Assembly (NCBI GenBank): GCA_028671895.1
Contig: JAPMAC010000210.1
Location: forward strand, 310,001-374,000
DNA length: 64,000 nt
Reading direction: 5' to 3'
From: Oenanthe sinensis
Taxonomy: Eukaryota > Streptophyta > Magnoliopsida > Apiales > Apiaceae
A program made the translations under genes and the position numbers. Below, one piece after another: positions 23,601 through 35,228 of this stretch. The notes under the pieces were generated by a model. The model worked only from the letters and a program-made list of their open reading frames with translations. It was not told where the DNA came from and made no database searches. Numbering within the stretch: position 1 is the stretch's first letter; the number at the start of each line of letters is the position of its first letter.

Positions 23601-25806
23601 ATAGAGAAGTTGTTTGTGTTTATCATTTGATATCTACAATATTAAAGTGTATAAAATAAACTAGATTGCAAATTTAATATTAATTATGTTTAAGTGATTA
23701 TGGTATATCATCATATATCTCCCACTATTTTTATCAAAATAATAGCCCTTACTATTAATTTGGAAAGTATATCCCATAATTCTTTCTAGTGAGCCAAGAT
23801 CCATATTTCGTCATGTCCTAAGTCAACCACTGGAAGTCCTTAGAAAATGATTATTTAGGTAGACAACAGTTGTCAATTATATCATATATAATTCTTGGAT
23901 AGTTTGGTGAACAACGATTGATCTTATCTATCTAATAGACTTTTAACCAAACTCTATGCTTCTAAGTTCATAATAGTTGAATATAACCGTTTATTTTCAC
24001 TTATTATGACGACTCAGTTAAGTTAGACCCAATGATACAACGGCCGAATATAACCGTTTATATTCGTCGCATCTCACCACGATAGATAGGAGTCCCCTGC
24101 CACTGACAGTCCTTCCCCTTATCGATCTAGGATTCGATGAGTGTTCATTCATTGGAAAGCATCCGAGTAAAACTTAATATTTTATTAAGGGGTTTTATAA
24201 AATTTATAACGATCATGATCACATCATAAAGAGATCCTCAATTTTTCCTTGAACCAAATATTTCAAATCGACATCTTAAATTGTTCATTTCCCAGGTAGA
24301 TGGAGGATACCAATGGTCACACTTAAAACCCATCAGCCTTACGAATACGCATATCCGCTTTTGTCAGAAAATCCCAATTATAGATATCAAAAATCCATAT
24401 TTAATTCCGTGTTTTAAAAATCCATATTTCATAAACACAAGAATCTCATGATCGTTTGTTAATTTTAAAATCTTGAATCGTTACAGATTTTATCTTGTTT
24501 AAGCAAACATGGCATGGGTGTCGTATCTAATACATACATGATTAATCAATATTAAGCATGCATCTCAATTATATCTACGCATACATACCAATACATGCAA
24601 TCATATACATATATGTAATGTGCGTAAATTAAACGTGTTTGGTTATGGCCCCATCCTATATGATATTTCCAAACTAATGGAAATATCAAGGTCAGTCTAT
24701 GGTGGTTTTAAAAATACTATCTATTACATGTCTTCTTTCTTCATTGCTCCATCATCCCCTTTTGGATCGCCTCCTTACTTGCAAGTCTTCATTGATAATT
24801 ACATTGAATAATAAAAATAAAACTATTCTAATGAAATTACAAGAAGAACTCGAGTTACATTCGAGATAATTAAATTACAATGAATAAACGACATGCAAGT
24901 CGTATTTAGAAACCAAAACCATAAATCAAAACCACTATCCTATGGGTCTTTAGGCCATAACCATCCACCATGCTATCATATAACACATATAATATATCTC
25001 ATATTATATAATCATATCATATAATCATATATAACAAATTTCGAAATTTCATAAAATTAAAAACAGATTTCTGAAGATAATAAATCGCTATTTCGAGGCC
25101 CTTAACGACGTCAAACGCCTTACAGACCCGTCGGTGATAGTACATCTATCAGTTTTGTTCATTGGCCCGATTCCAGTCAGAAAACACATATCGTTTACGA
25201 AAATCGGATACAGCAGTCAGATTTCTCCAAATCTGACGGTGTTTCAGAAATCGTATCATATACAATTCTCATAACAAGAACAAGCATATATCATATATAC
25301 ATATACAGAGATACATACAATCATCATATGATTATACATTACATGAATATCATATATTCATAATATATACATACATATACTCAAAATTTTAGAAAATCAA
25401 ATAATTTTCAGAAAATCATAAATCACCGTTTTGGAGGCTGTAACGACATCTAACGGCTTACAGATGCAGAGCTGACAAATTTAGTATTTCTCAGTGACCC
25501 GATTTCAGTCAGAAAACACATATCGTTTGCAAAAATCGGACATTGGACACAGATTTCAAAAAATCTACGGCAGCCGTTTCAGAATTCGTATCGAATACGA
25601 TTCCCATAATAAGAACAAACATGTATCATATACATACATTAACACACATAATCATCATATGATTATACATCATATGAATATCATATATTCATAATATATA
25701 TAAACATATACATATTATATCAATATAAAATCATGATAGATCGCATACATGCTTATATATCAAAAACTGTTAAACACATAACCGAATTAAAACGTTTCGC
25801 AAGTAG
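23601..25806 (-). other. E4 long AT-rich leader
   Basis: About 2.2 kb lies between the gag remnant and the primer-binding site. I see no gag-like frame. It includes TA-rich stretches and a diverged tandem duplication with a 332-bp period (about 25025-25735), marked by CCGATTCCAGTCAGAAAACA at 25167 and its near copy at 25499. The same structure occurs in E5. It may be leader or decayed gag N-terminus. Confidence 0.6.
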
Positions 25807-25818
25807 CTCTGATGCCAT

Positions 25819-27360
25819 TGTAGGGTTTCGTGACACAAACGCAGCGGAATAAACGCAAAAATAAATCAAAATAGCGAAACCCTCCGCATGATCCATGCGA
25901 AAACAAAAGATTTAATTCAGAGATAAAGAATAAATACCATTAGAAGCTTTAACAGTTCATTAATGGAAGATTAATGGAGGTCCAAAGCTTGTTTAATCAC
26001 CACGTATCCCGCTCTCGCGATCTACGCTCTACGGTATCCACACGAACACTTTTCATGAAGGATTGATGTGTACTAGCACCCGAAAACTTCTTCTCTCTCT
26101 ATCTTCCTCCTCTCTCAGAGCGGCTAGGGTTTTTGTAAAATCTCTATTTTATTAAATTAGCCCATAAAGAGATTATATAGAGAGAGGAATAAGTTTTCTA
26201 ATTATAATCCAATTATAATTAATACTAATCCGAAATTCTAAATTATTTAATTAAGTCTCACTTAATTAATTAATTATTAATTTTGGAATTAGTTTAAGTA
26301 ATTCATTTATTCTATTTATATAATTAATTAAGTCATACTTAATTAATATCATAAATAAAATAAATTACTTATTTAATTTAAATTCATAATATAAATTATT
26401 TCTCCTTCAAGCGTTCTTTGTGTGTGACCCTGTAGGTTATTATTACGTTGGCAACAATTTTAATATCTAATTAAAATTGTAAACAATGAGCGGCATCTAG
26501 TAATACATCATTGCTACCCAAGTAATAATAATAAATCGGTGATTCGATTAAGCCTTTCGTGAATAATGTTCCATGTAATATAATCCCTTTAATCTTGATA
26601 TTATAGATTAAACTCAAGGCATGTCTCGTGTCATCCTCTTCATAATTTAATCTTTATTTTCTTGATCGATGAGTAGACTATTAAAATCAAATCAACATTT
26701 GAGCCCGGCCGTGCATTTCATAGTCTCACTCAAACAAGAGGCCAATAATATCACTCCTAAAATTAGGAGGATTAAATCCCATCTAGATCATTCATATTTC
26801 TCATACGATTCATAATATACCCAATGTCCACTTTTATCATCACCCGGTCAAAGGTAACTTTTAATGTAATCAAAGTATATTAATTCTCATATAGAAATAT
26901 AATGATTTCAGGTCTAAGGATCATTACACCATTATCACAGTGAGAATTACTTATGACACTTACTTAACATGTAGAATCTCACGGCGGGTCATTCTAGTGC
27001 CATGCATTGATACATGCACTTATGTTCTTGACTTTAGTATCCCCATACCTATGACCAATGAGATGTGGTCATCTGTCAAGAAACATACTAGTCTTTGTGC
27101 ATTATTATTGTCCTTAAATAATAATACTCGACTAGGGAATTTTAGGAATAAGATACTATTCATATAATCTCATTTTTAAGTCACATACTTAAAGATATAT
27201 AATACGTATCAAAATTCCAAGGACATTTATTATGCTTTCAATTTATTACGCAGTAAATAAAACATAATAAATAAATAATAATCAATAAAACATAATCCTT
27301 AATAATAAATATTTTCCTTAAAATATAAAAAGTATTGTCTCTAGAGCACAATTACTAACA
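25819..27360 (-). repeat. E4 5' LTR
   Basis: 1542 bp, the partner of 18603-20144. By eye about 11 substitutions separate the two and no indel is seen. It ends directly at the right TSD CTAAC. Confidence 0.95.
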
Positions 27361-27905
27361 CTAACAGTTGTCTCAGTTTATATATATTTGAATCACCTTT
27401 CTAGAGACAGAGCTGTTGGTTCACTCACATCACCAACCTTATCAAATGCACTCAAGGCATTGACTCCCTCATTCTTAGCAATTAGGTATTCTGTTTAATG
27501 GTTAGAGAGATGGATGTGATAGTGTTTATGTGTTTGGTTCTAAGATCTTGGAGAGAGATTGATGCCAATGATTAGGATCTCATTATTAGAAACTATTGAA
27601 TGATCAAGCTCATAGATCTTTCCTACTTCTCAAAAGAGACGTGAAATAATCAGCACATATTTAGATAAAATAAAAATACATTTAATAAAAATAAATATGC
27701 CAAATTGTTGGAAAACAAAAGTAATACAAAGTATATTTACAGTAGATATGCCAAATAAATAAAACTATACAAAAATAAGGAAAATCTTTTTGAGTTTTCT
27801 TTTTGATTTTGTTTGTTTATTTTTGATATCTTTTAAGGAATATATACAGTATATTTACAAGGATTATTTAAAATTAAATATGCAATTTAAAACATCATGC
27901 AATAA
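27361..27905 (-). other. E3 internal DNA between RNase H and the E4 insertion
   Basis: AT-rich DNA downstream of E3 pol. No frame longer than about 30 codons is convincing. It probably belongs to the spacer and start of the eroded env-like gene. No copy of the E3 LTR array motif CGGTATGACTT is seen here. Confidence 0.5.
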
Positions 27906-28542
27906 TCAGTTCATGTTTAACATCCCTAACTCACTAACCAACTTAGAGAAAGTGGATTCATCAAGTGGTTTCGTGAAGATGTCGGCAATTTGATCTTCTG
28001 TGGGTACAAAATGTAACACCACAGTTTCATTCATGACATGCTCTCGGATAAAGTGATACCTTATGTCTATGTGCTTGGTTCTTGAATGTTGAACAGGATT
28101 TTTAGAAATTGCTATGGCACTTGTGTTATCGCAAAGTATTGGAATTTTAGAAAGCACAAGTCCATAATCATTCAGCTGATTCCTTATCCATAAGATCTGT
28201 GCACAACAACTACCTACCGCAATGTATTCTGCTTCGGCTGTCGAGGTAGATACTGAGTGTTGTTTCTTACTGTACCAGGAGATCAACCGTTGTCCTAGAA
28301 ACTGACAGCTTCCAGAAATACTTTTCATGTCCATCCTGCATCCTGCATAATCTGAATCTGTATAGCCTATTAGTTCAAAACCTGTATCTTTAGGGTACTA
28401 AATTCCAAGATTTGGTGTGCCCTTCAGATATCTAAAAATTCTTTTCACGACTATAAGATGAGATTCTCTAGGGTCAGATTGAAACCTTTCACATAAGCAT
28501 GTTACTAACATTATATCGGGTCTACTAGCAGTTAGATATAAT
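27906..28542 (-). pseudogene. E3 pol, RNase H part
   Basis: Minus-strand frame 27906-28334 encodes the second half of RNase H (STAEAEYIAVGSC, LCDNTSAIAISKNP, KHIDIRYHFIRE, IFTKPLDESTFSKL). Upstream of it, to the hAT insertion at 28542, the frame continues with a TAG in place of Trp (plus near 28400). E2 carries a TAG at the same codon (37319-37321). The join to RT is at 29619, across the hAT element. Confidence 0.88.
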
Positions 28543-29618
28543 TAGGGATGATCAAAACCGAACCGAAAACTGAAACCGAACCGAAAACCGCATGAAACCG
28601 CATAAAAACGAACCCAAAAAAATGAAACCGATTAAAAACCGAACCGAATAAAAACCGAACCGATATTTTAGTTTTGGTTCGGTTTTTAAATTTTTACGAA
28701 CCGAATAGAAACCGAACTGAACCGCACTAATATTTATAATACATATTATTATATATATATAATAATAATAATATAATATCATTATATTTGAATTTAAATA
28801 TTTTTAACTATAGTAGAAACTCGATAAATGAATACATTTGGGACCATAAATATATATTCATTTAACGAGATTATTTATTTATAGATAAATTAATATAATA
28901 TTTATTTATCAATAAATGAATATTAATTCATTTAAATAATATTTTTAGACTTTTTTCTTAATTATATTATTTTATATATATTATGTTTAAATGTACCTAG
29001 AATTCACCGCAGTTATAACTTTTATGTACATTTTAGAGACATTTTTCGAAAAGATATGACTTATTAATATGTTTAGAAATTATTATTGGATAAAATTTAC
29101 TCATATATTATATAAATAAAAATATATTATTTAAAATAGAGTGATTATTTATTTATATTTACATAGGGCCTATAAAGACTACATTTTTATTTATTCGTTT
29201 ATGCATTTAGTGAGTTTATTCATTAAACTCATTTGCCCAAATTGGGACCGAAGGAATTTATTCAACTGTCGAAGTTATTCATTTATCGAACATTCATTTA
29301 TCGAGGTTCTACTGTAATTATACAATGTAAATACTGAATATATAATATTACAGCACATCAATACATAATATAATTGATAAGCTGCCAATCTAATTATTTT
29401 TTCAAATTTTAATTTATGTAAGACGACGAGTATAATAAAATAGTAATGGTTTTAAAACCGAAACCGAACCAATTAAAAACCGAACCGCACTTTTTAAAAC
29501 CGAACCGAACCGATTATTTTTGGTTCGGTTTTGGTTTCTATTTTTTAAAACCGCACATAAGTGGTTACGGTGCGGTTTGAGGCTCAAACCGCACCAAACC
29601 GCACCATGCTCATGCCTA
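28543..29618. mobile_element. Non-autonomous hAT-type DNA transposon in E3 pol
   Basis: 1076 bp. The ends read TAGGGATGATCA (left) and, inverted, TAGGCATGAGCA (right). The flanks are 8-bp near-identical GATATAAT (28535-28542) and GATAGAAT (29619-29626), the TSD length of hAT elements. Both subterminal 150 bases are packed with AACCGAACCG-type repeats in inverted relation, as expected for transposase-binding regions. No transposase frame is present. Removing it joins E3 RT to RNase H in frame, which confirms the limits. A second small element lies inside it. Confidence 0.9.
28811..29314. mobile_element. Emigrant/pogo-like MITE nested in the hAT element
   Basis: About 504 bp with 23-bp inverted ends. 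The left end is TAGTAGAAACTCGATAAATG and the right end, inverted, CAGTAGAACCTCGATAAATG. It is flanked by TA on both sides (28809-28810 and 29315-29316). The ends resemble, as I remember them, those of Emigrant/Lemi1 elements of the Tc1/mariner-pogo group, which also duplicate TA. The inside is AT-rich and non-coding. Confidence 0.75.
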
Positions 29619-32220
29619 GATAGAATAATGAGCCTATCATACCTCTGTAGCTTGTGATGTCAACTTTCTTACCAGTTTCATCTTTGTCAAGCTTGGTGGC
29701 TGTTGGCATTGGGGTTTTTGCGGGTGAAGAATCTTCTAGACTGTATTTTCTCAGAAGTTCCCTTACGTACTTTGATTGGCAAATAAAAATCTCATCCTCT
29801 TTTTGCTTTACTTGCAATCTAAGGAAGAATGATAGCTCACCCATCATGCTCATTTCATACCTGCTCTGCATTAGCTTAGTAAATCTTTTGCACAAGTTTT
29901 TATTAGTAGAACCAAATATAATATCGTCAACATAAACTTGGACAAATATCATATTTTTTTCATGCAGTTTGTAAAAGAGAGTTTTATCTATGACACCTCT
30001 AATGAAACCATTTTCAAGTAAAAACACAGAGAGAGTGTCATACCATGTCCTCGGTGCTTGCTTGAGTCCATAAAGGGCTTTGAATAGAAAATACACAAAA
30101 TCAGCAAACTCTGGATTTTCAAAGCTAGGGGGATGTTCAACATATACTTCCTCTTCTAGCTCTCCATTCAGAAATGCACTCTTCACATCCATTTGATAAA
30201 CTTTAAAATTGGAATGTGCTGCGAGTGCCAGAAATATCCTGATGGCTTTAAGTCTTGCAACTGGTGCGTAGGTCTCATCATAATCAATTCCCTGTTCTTC
30301 GGAGTAACCCTTTGCAACCAGTCTGGCCTTGTTCCTTGTGACAATGCCATCACCGTCTAACTTGTTCCTGTATACACATTTCGTGCCAATAACAGATCTA
30401 TCTTTAGGTCTGGGTACCAGTGTCCAGACTTCTTGTCTCTCGAACTGATTGAGCTCTTCTTGCATGGCAAGAACCCAATCTGGATCAATTAATGCATCTT
30501 CAATCTTTTTTGGTTCTTCTTGAGATAGAAAAACTGAAAATAAACATTCATTTGAAGTTGCACTTCTGGTTCTAATGCCAACATCTGGATCACATATGAT
30601 CAATTCAAAAGGATGATCTCTGCTCCATATCCTTTCTCTGGGTAGGTTTGATCTTGATGATTCGTCTCGAAATTCATTGTGATGTTGTGTTCTGCCAGTT
30701 GATTCACCATCTTCCTCTGAATTGCTGTCTGGAGTACTTGTTGATCCACCACTGGTATTAGTAGTATCTCCAGTGTTTCCACTGTTTTCACCACTATTAC
30801 CTGGATCATCATCATTATTGTTTCCATTATCATCTCCTGTTGCAGTTTCAGGTTCTTCTTCACTATCTGTATCTGAGTCTGGATGATTATTAAATTTTAA
30901 TGACTCAGAAGGATATTTAGTTTGGATACTTGGGAGTTTAGTGTCATCAAAAGTAACATTGACACTTTCTTTCACTTGGTGCTGATCAATTATATACACC
31001 CTATATGCTCTTCTTGAATATCCAACAAAAATAGCTTCATATGCCTTGGCCTCAAACTTTCCATGATGTTCATCTCCATCATTTAGCACAAAGCATTTGG
31101 CTCCAAATACATGAAAGTACTTGAGAGTTGGTTTCTTGCCAGCCATTAATTCATAGGGAGTCTTCATATGATCTTTGTTGATCAGAGTTCGATTCTGGGT
31201 ATAACATGCTGTATTTACTGCTTCAGCCCAGAAATAGATAGGTAACCTTGATTCACTTAGCTAAGTCCTTGCAGCTTCAATCAGGGTTCTATTTTTCCTT
31301 TCTACAACTCCATTCTGTTGTGGAGTTCTTGGTACTGAATATTGTCTTGTTATCCCTCTGTCTGAGCAGAAGCTATTCAGAACTTTATTTCTGAATCCTG
31401 TTCCATTGTCTGATCTGATTACCCTGACAGGTAACTTTGAATCTAACTCAATCAGCTTTACATGATCAATTACCAATTGTGGAGTTTCATCTTTAGAGTT
31501 CTAGAATAAAACCCACGTATACTTTATGAAGTCATCCACAATCACTAAGGCATATTTCTTTCTTGACATAGACATAATATTTACTGGACTAAATAAATCC
31601 ATGTGAAGGAGTTCAAGTGGTTCAGTGATGATTAAAGTGTTCGTGCCTCTGTGACTTGTATTCTTCGACTTCCCTTTCTGACATGCCTCACACAAACCTT
31701 CTTGTGTAAATTCCATCGGAGGCAGTCCTCTCACCAAATCCCTCTTGACTAAAGAGTTCATTGTTTTAAAGTTTAGATATGAGAGTATCTTGTGCCATAA
31801 CCAGCTTTCTTCTGATGAAGCCTTTGAGTAAAAACAGTTTACTTCATCTTTAGTTCCTGAGTTGAAATCGGCTACGTACAAGTTTCCTTTCCTTACTCCA
31901 CGCAAGGCCAGTTTGTCATCTTTAGAATGAGCTATTAAGCATTTCTCCTTGATAAAGTTTACTTTGTACCCTTTATCACAAAATTGACTGACGTTGAGTA
32001 GATTGTGCTTAAGTCCTTCCACTAAAGAGACGTTGTCAATGATAACATTTCCAGTATTTAACTTGCCATATCCCGTAGTCATTCATTTGCTATTATCTCC
32101 AAAGGTGACGATTGGGCCAGCTCTTTCAACCACATTTGATAGCAGGGCTCTATCTCCGGTCATATGCCTTGAAGATCCACTGTCCAGGATCCATACAACT
32201 CGGTTTACCTGTTTAACTCC
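29619..32220 (-). pseudogene. E3 pol: protease, integrase and RT
   Basis: Read on the minus strand: aspartic protease with DSGSSRHMTGD near 32160-32200; integrase zinc finger (WHKILSYLNF to CEACQKGK, where the second His has become Tyr); integrase core with MDLFSPV, RSDNGTGF (catalytic-motif Glu changed to Gly) and VERKNR; a long acidic/Asn-rich linker; then RT with QMDVKSAFLNGELEEEV and YVDD at plus 29923-29934. Stops lie near 32083, 31501 and 31258, but the frame 29619-31167 is open. The hAT element separates RT from RNase H. Confidence 0.9.
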
Positions 32221-34690
32221 CTGCAAATATCAAATGGATTAATTCGTCTTCAGAACCCAAAATTGATTGGGCCCGACATACTTAAAGAATTGACCTTTGT
32301 TAGCTTTGACAACAGATCCTTTTCGAATAACAACATCATTCTCCTTGACTGTTCCTACCTTTCTATAAACAGTCTTAACAACTTTCTGTTTAGACTTAGG
32401 AATATATTTTTCCTTCTTGACAGGTGAAGGAATCGCAGTCTTGGATTTAGCAAATTTATTATTGATGTGTTGTCTAGGTGTCATGTTCTCTTTATTAGCA
32501 ATCATGCGTTTGAAATAAACAGTCATAGCATTAAAAGCACATAACATACAATTTAAAATACCACAAGGTTTATGGCATACATCAATAACGGGCATGTTAT
32601 TCAAAATAGTAGGTGTTTTAACAGTTTCTACTTCAACTTTATCAGCAGTTTTAAAGTTCTCAGTAGAATGATATTTGTTGTTACTATTCCTACTATTAAC
32701 AAACGTATTAGGTCTGTTCACATTATTCTTTAAGTTTTTAGCACCTATACCAGGTTTAGGAAAATCAGAAGTTCCCACAACTTTCACTGGTGTTTTGGGT
32801 GCACTCTTCTCTTTCTAGACATTAACTCTTTTTATGTCCTTAACCTGTTCTCCTCTCTTCTTCTCTTACTAGACATTAACTCTTTTTATGTCCTTAACCT
32901 GTTCTCCTCTCTTCTTCTCTTCCTCGAGATCCTCTAACTGCATTTCATATGCAATCAGTATAGAGCTCTCAAGGACGGGTTCAGCTATCGGTGTTATGAA
33001 GAGAGGTTTCGGCGTGTCTTTAACAACATGTGGGATACCCCTTTCTTCAGCACTTTTTCTGAAAGGGGTTATGTTGCTTGGCTTTCCTACAGATTTATTG
33101 TACTCGAAGCCTATTCCAACTTTTTGACTTATTTCCCGTTGGTCAACTAGGTCTTTACAATATACGAGGAGTTCTTATATGCAAGACACTTTTTCTTTTC
33201 TTCCTCTATCTGGTTTCTGAGATTAGTTTCAACTAAAACATAACAGCTGACTTTACTGACTTGAACAGCTAAATCCTCAGTCAACTTGACAGTCAACCGG
33301 TCATGATTTCTTTTTAACTGCTTAAGAACTTCAGTCTCATCAATTAAATCTTTGATTTTGATTTTGAGTCTCTTAACTTTATCTCTTTCACCATCTAGTT
33401 CTTTACCTAACAATGCAAACATTTTAGGGTAAGAAGGGTTTACATCTATTCCTCCTTGTCGTGTGGGAGACGGTGATTCCTCGGATGAAGCCATAAGAGC
33501 AAGATTTCCCAGCTCTTCCTCATCATCATTGTCTGAGTCATCCCAGCTTTTGTCTGTTGCTAGATAGGACTTTCCTTGATGCTTTTTCACCAAGGCATCA
33601 TATTTCTCTTTCAACTCTTGATAAGAGTCTCTCTTCTGCCCTTGCTTCGGCTTCTTGCATTCAGTTGCAAAATGACCAAGCTCATTGCAGTTGAAGCAAC
33701 GGATCTTGCTTCTATCAACCAAGCCGGTCTTATAGCCACTTCTAGATACAGCTGATGAAGAACTTCCTTTTTGAAACCTTCCAAAGGTAGGTTTAGATTT
33801 AAATGAGGAATTTCTTCTGAATCTCATGTTTCCAAACTTCCTGGCAAACATAGCTAGAGATTCATCTTCCAGCTGATCCAATTCTTCTAGAGAATAGAAT
33901 TCACCACTTTTCTATTTTTCTGGAGTATGACCATATTCTGGAACAACATACTCCACTGAACTTTTTGAAGGTACAACAGTCTTCACTTCCTCTTTCTCTG
34001 GTGCTTCTACTATCAGTGCTTTAGAAAAACTCAAAACTTTGCCTCTGCCATACATCTCTCTTGTTTGGATCTGCTCCAATTCATATGTCTTCAGAACTCC
34101 GTAGAGTCTTTATAGGGTTATCTCCTTCATGTCCCTAAACTCTCGGATGGCCGCGATCCTGTGCTCTAGATGCTCTGGCAAGATTAATAAGAACTTCCTG
34201 TTGACCTCCTGGTTTAAATAATATTTCTCGTTGAGGCTGAGCTCGTTTATCAGTTTGTTCAATCTCTGAAACACCTCAGAGATACCCTCACCAAGGTTGA
34301 ATCTAAACTGCTCATACTGGGAGGTCAAGATCTCTAGTTTATTCTCTTTGACTTCTTCAGTCCTTTCATTTATAACCTCTATAGTATCCCAGATTTTCTT
34401 GGCGGTCTTGCAGTTGACTACATGATTGTACATGACGTAGTCTAGGGATTCTATCAGTATAAGCTTGAGGTTATTGTCCAGGGACACAACTTCCTTTTCT
34501 TCAATTGTATAGTCAGCTAGACTTTTCGGAAACTGTCTGTGAGGAATTATGATCCCATCTACCTCGTGTTGGAGAATAACTGTTATTAGGGGTTCAACAC
34601 CATTGGCCAAAATTAATGCATACTTGGGATTGGCAATCCCAATGAATAGTAGCATTTTGTGCTTCCACAAATTGTAGTGATCACTATGAA
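32221..34690 (-). pseudogene. E3 gag, N-terminus replaced by plastid DNA
   Basis: The minus-strand frame enters at HYNLWKHKM (about 34690) without the usual start, because plastid-derived DNA lies directly upstream. It continues through the gag domain (34110-34670), a stop near 34108, the CCHC knuckle CFNCNELGHFATEC near 33680, and charged segments to about 32240 (KYVGPNQFWVLKTN). Other stops lie near 33915, 33146 and in the 54-bp duplication. Unlike in E2, the zinc knuckle keeps all its ligands. Confidence 0.87.
32815..32922 (-). repeat. 54-bp tandem duplication in E3 gag
   Basis: Two head-to-tail copies (32815-32868 and 32869-32922) of a segment starting CTAGACATTAACTC. The period is a multiple of three, so the frame would be kept, but each copy holds a TAG on the coding strand. 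Confidence 0.88.
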
Positions 34691-35010
34691 ATCATGGAAT
34701 CAAGAGATGAGGATCCAGGTAGTGAAGTCACCCTCGGGGTCAGTGAAATGACAGAATCCATAAAAATTATTCAACAGGCTTTAGAAGGAATTCCGGGGGG
34801 TCCCACTTTGGCTCTGGAACTGAATCATTTCTTTGTGTTTGAGAAGACTTTCAAGATTAAAAGGAAGGAAGCTTGAAAAGAAGAGTTGTCATGGTTTTCG
34901 ATACTCTATAGCACGAATAAGAAGTCAAACGAATGGTATGGAAGCTGGCCATGCCCGAAGTCGTTACCTTAACCGCAAGGAGGGGGATGCCGAATGCAGA
35001 GCTAGTGATT
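34691..35010. other. Scrambled plastid DNA patch (NUPT) in E3 leader/gag start
   Basis: Plus-strand 34743-34804 translates to SEMTESIKIIQQALEGIPGG, the plastid NADH dehydrogenase subunit H (ndhH). Bases 34937-35009 match the 3' part of plastid 16S rRNA (TATGGAAGCTGGCCATGCCC and onward past AGGGGGATGCC), with small changes near the end. The two genes are not neighbours in plastid genomes, so the patch is a join of separate fragments. The parts 34691-34742 and 34805-34936 are of unknown source. The patch replaces the gag start of E3. It is not functional; the 60-codon plus-strand frame across it is a chance fusion. Confidence 0.88.
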
Positions 35011-35214
35011 AATGCTCGTCACTTTCTGTGTACTCATCTTTAATAAGATTAAAATTTAAGTGTTTCAAAAAATATTTTAATTTTTGACTTAAAATAAATT
35101 TTGATCAAAAATAATTTTTTGAAAAAAAAATTATTTCGAATTAAAAATAATTTTTGAGATCTGTATGAGTTGCGGAATATTTGGTTCGGATCTGATAAAT
35201 AAAAATATCAACCA
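35011..35214 (-). other. E3 leader remnant
   Basis: AT-rich sequence between the plastid patch and the primer-binding site, with long A/T runs. It is comparable to the AT-rich leader of E2 (9995-10175). No frame is seen. Confidence 0.55.
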
Positions 35215-35228
35215 ACTCTGATGCCAAT
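35215..35228 (-). promoter_or_regulatory. E3 primer-binding site
   Basis: The plus strand reads AACTCTGATGCCAATT. On the minus strand this is TGGCATCAGAGTT two bases after the LTR end, the initiator Met-tRNA type site of copia elements. Confidence 0.83.

Larger units (their letters stand above)
18603..27360 (-). mobile_element. E4: Angela/Tork-type copia element, full length with intact LTRs
   Basis: Both ends and both TSDs are visible: CTAAC at 18598-18602 and 27361-27365. LTRs 18603-20144 and 25819-27360 are each 1542 bp and differ at about 11 positions by eye. On the minus strand a primer-binding site reading TGGCATCAGAGC (plus 25807-25818) follows the 5' LTR, and a purine tract AGTGCAAGTGGGAGAT precedes the 3' LTR. 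The internal part is 5.67 kb, with decayed gag and pol and a long AT-rich leader. It is inserted in the env-like remnant of E3. E5 is a second copy of the same family. Confidence 0.95.

Noticed and set aside
28543..29618. Possible host gene intron or exon in the gap of E3 pol
   Set aside because: Inverted ends, an 8-bp TSD and restoration of the pol frame on removal show that it is a DNA transposon.
34694..34876. 60-codon plus-strand frame containing an ndhH-like segment, considered as an ndhH gene
   Set aside because: Only about 20 residues match ndhH. It is fused to unrelated sequence and lies in a transposon; it is a plastid DNA fragment, not a gene.
34937..35009. 16S rRNA gene
   Set aside because: Only about 73 bases of the 3' part are present, with changes; there is no functional rRNA.
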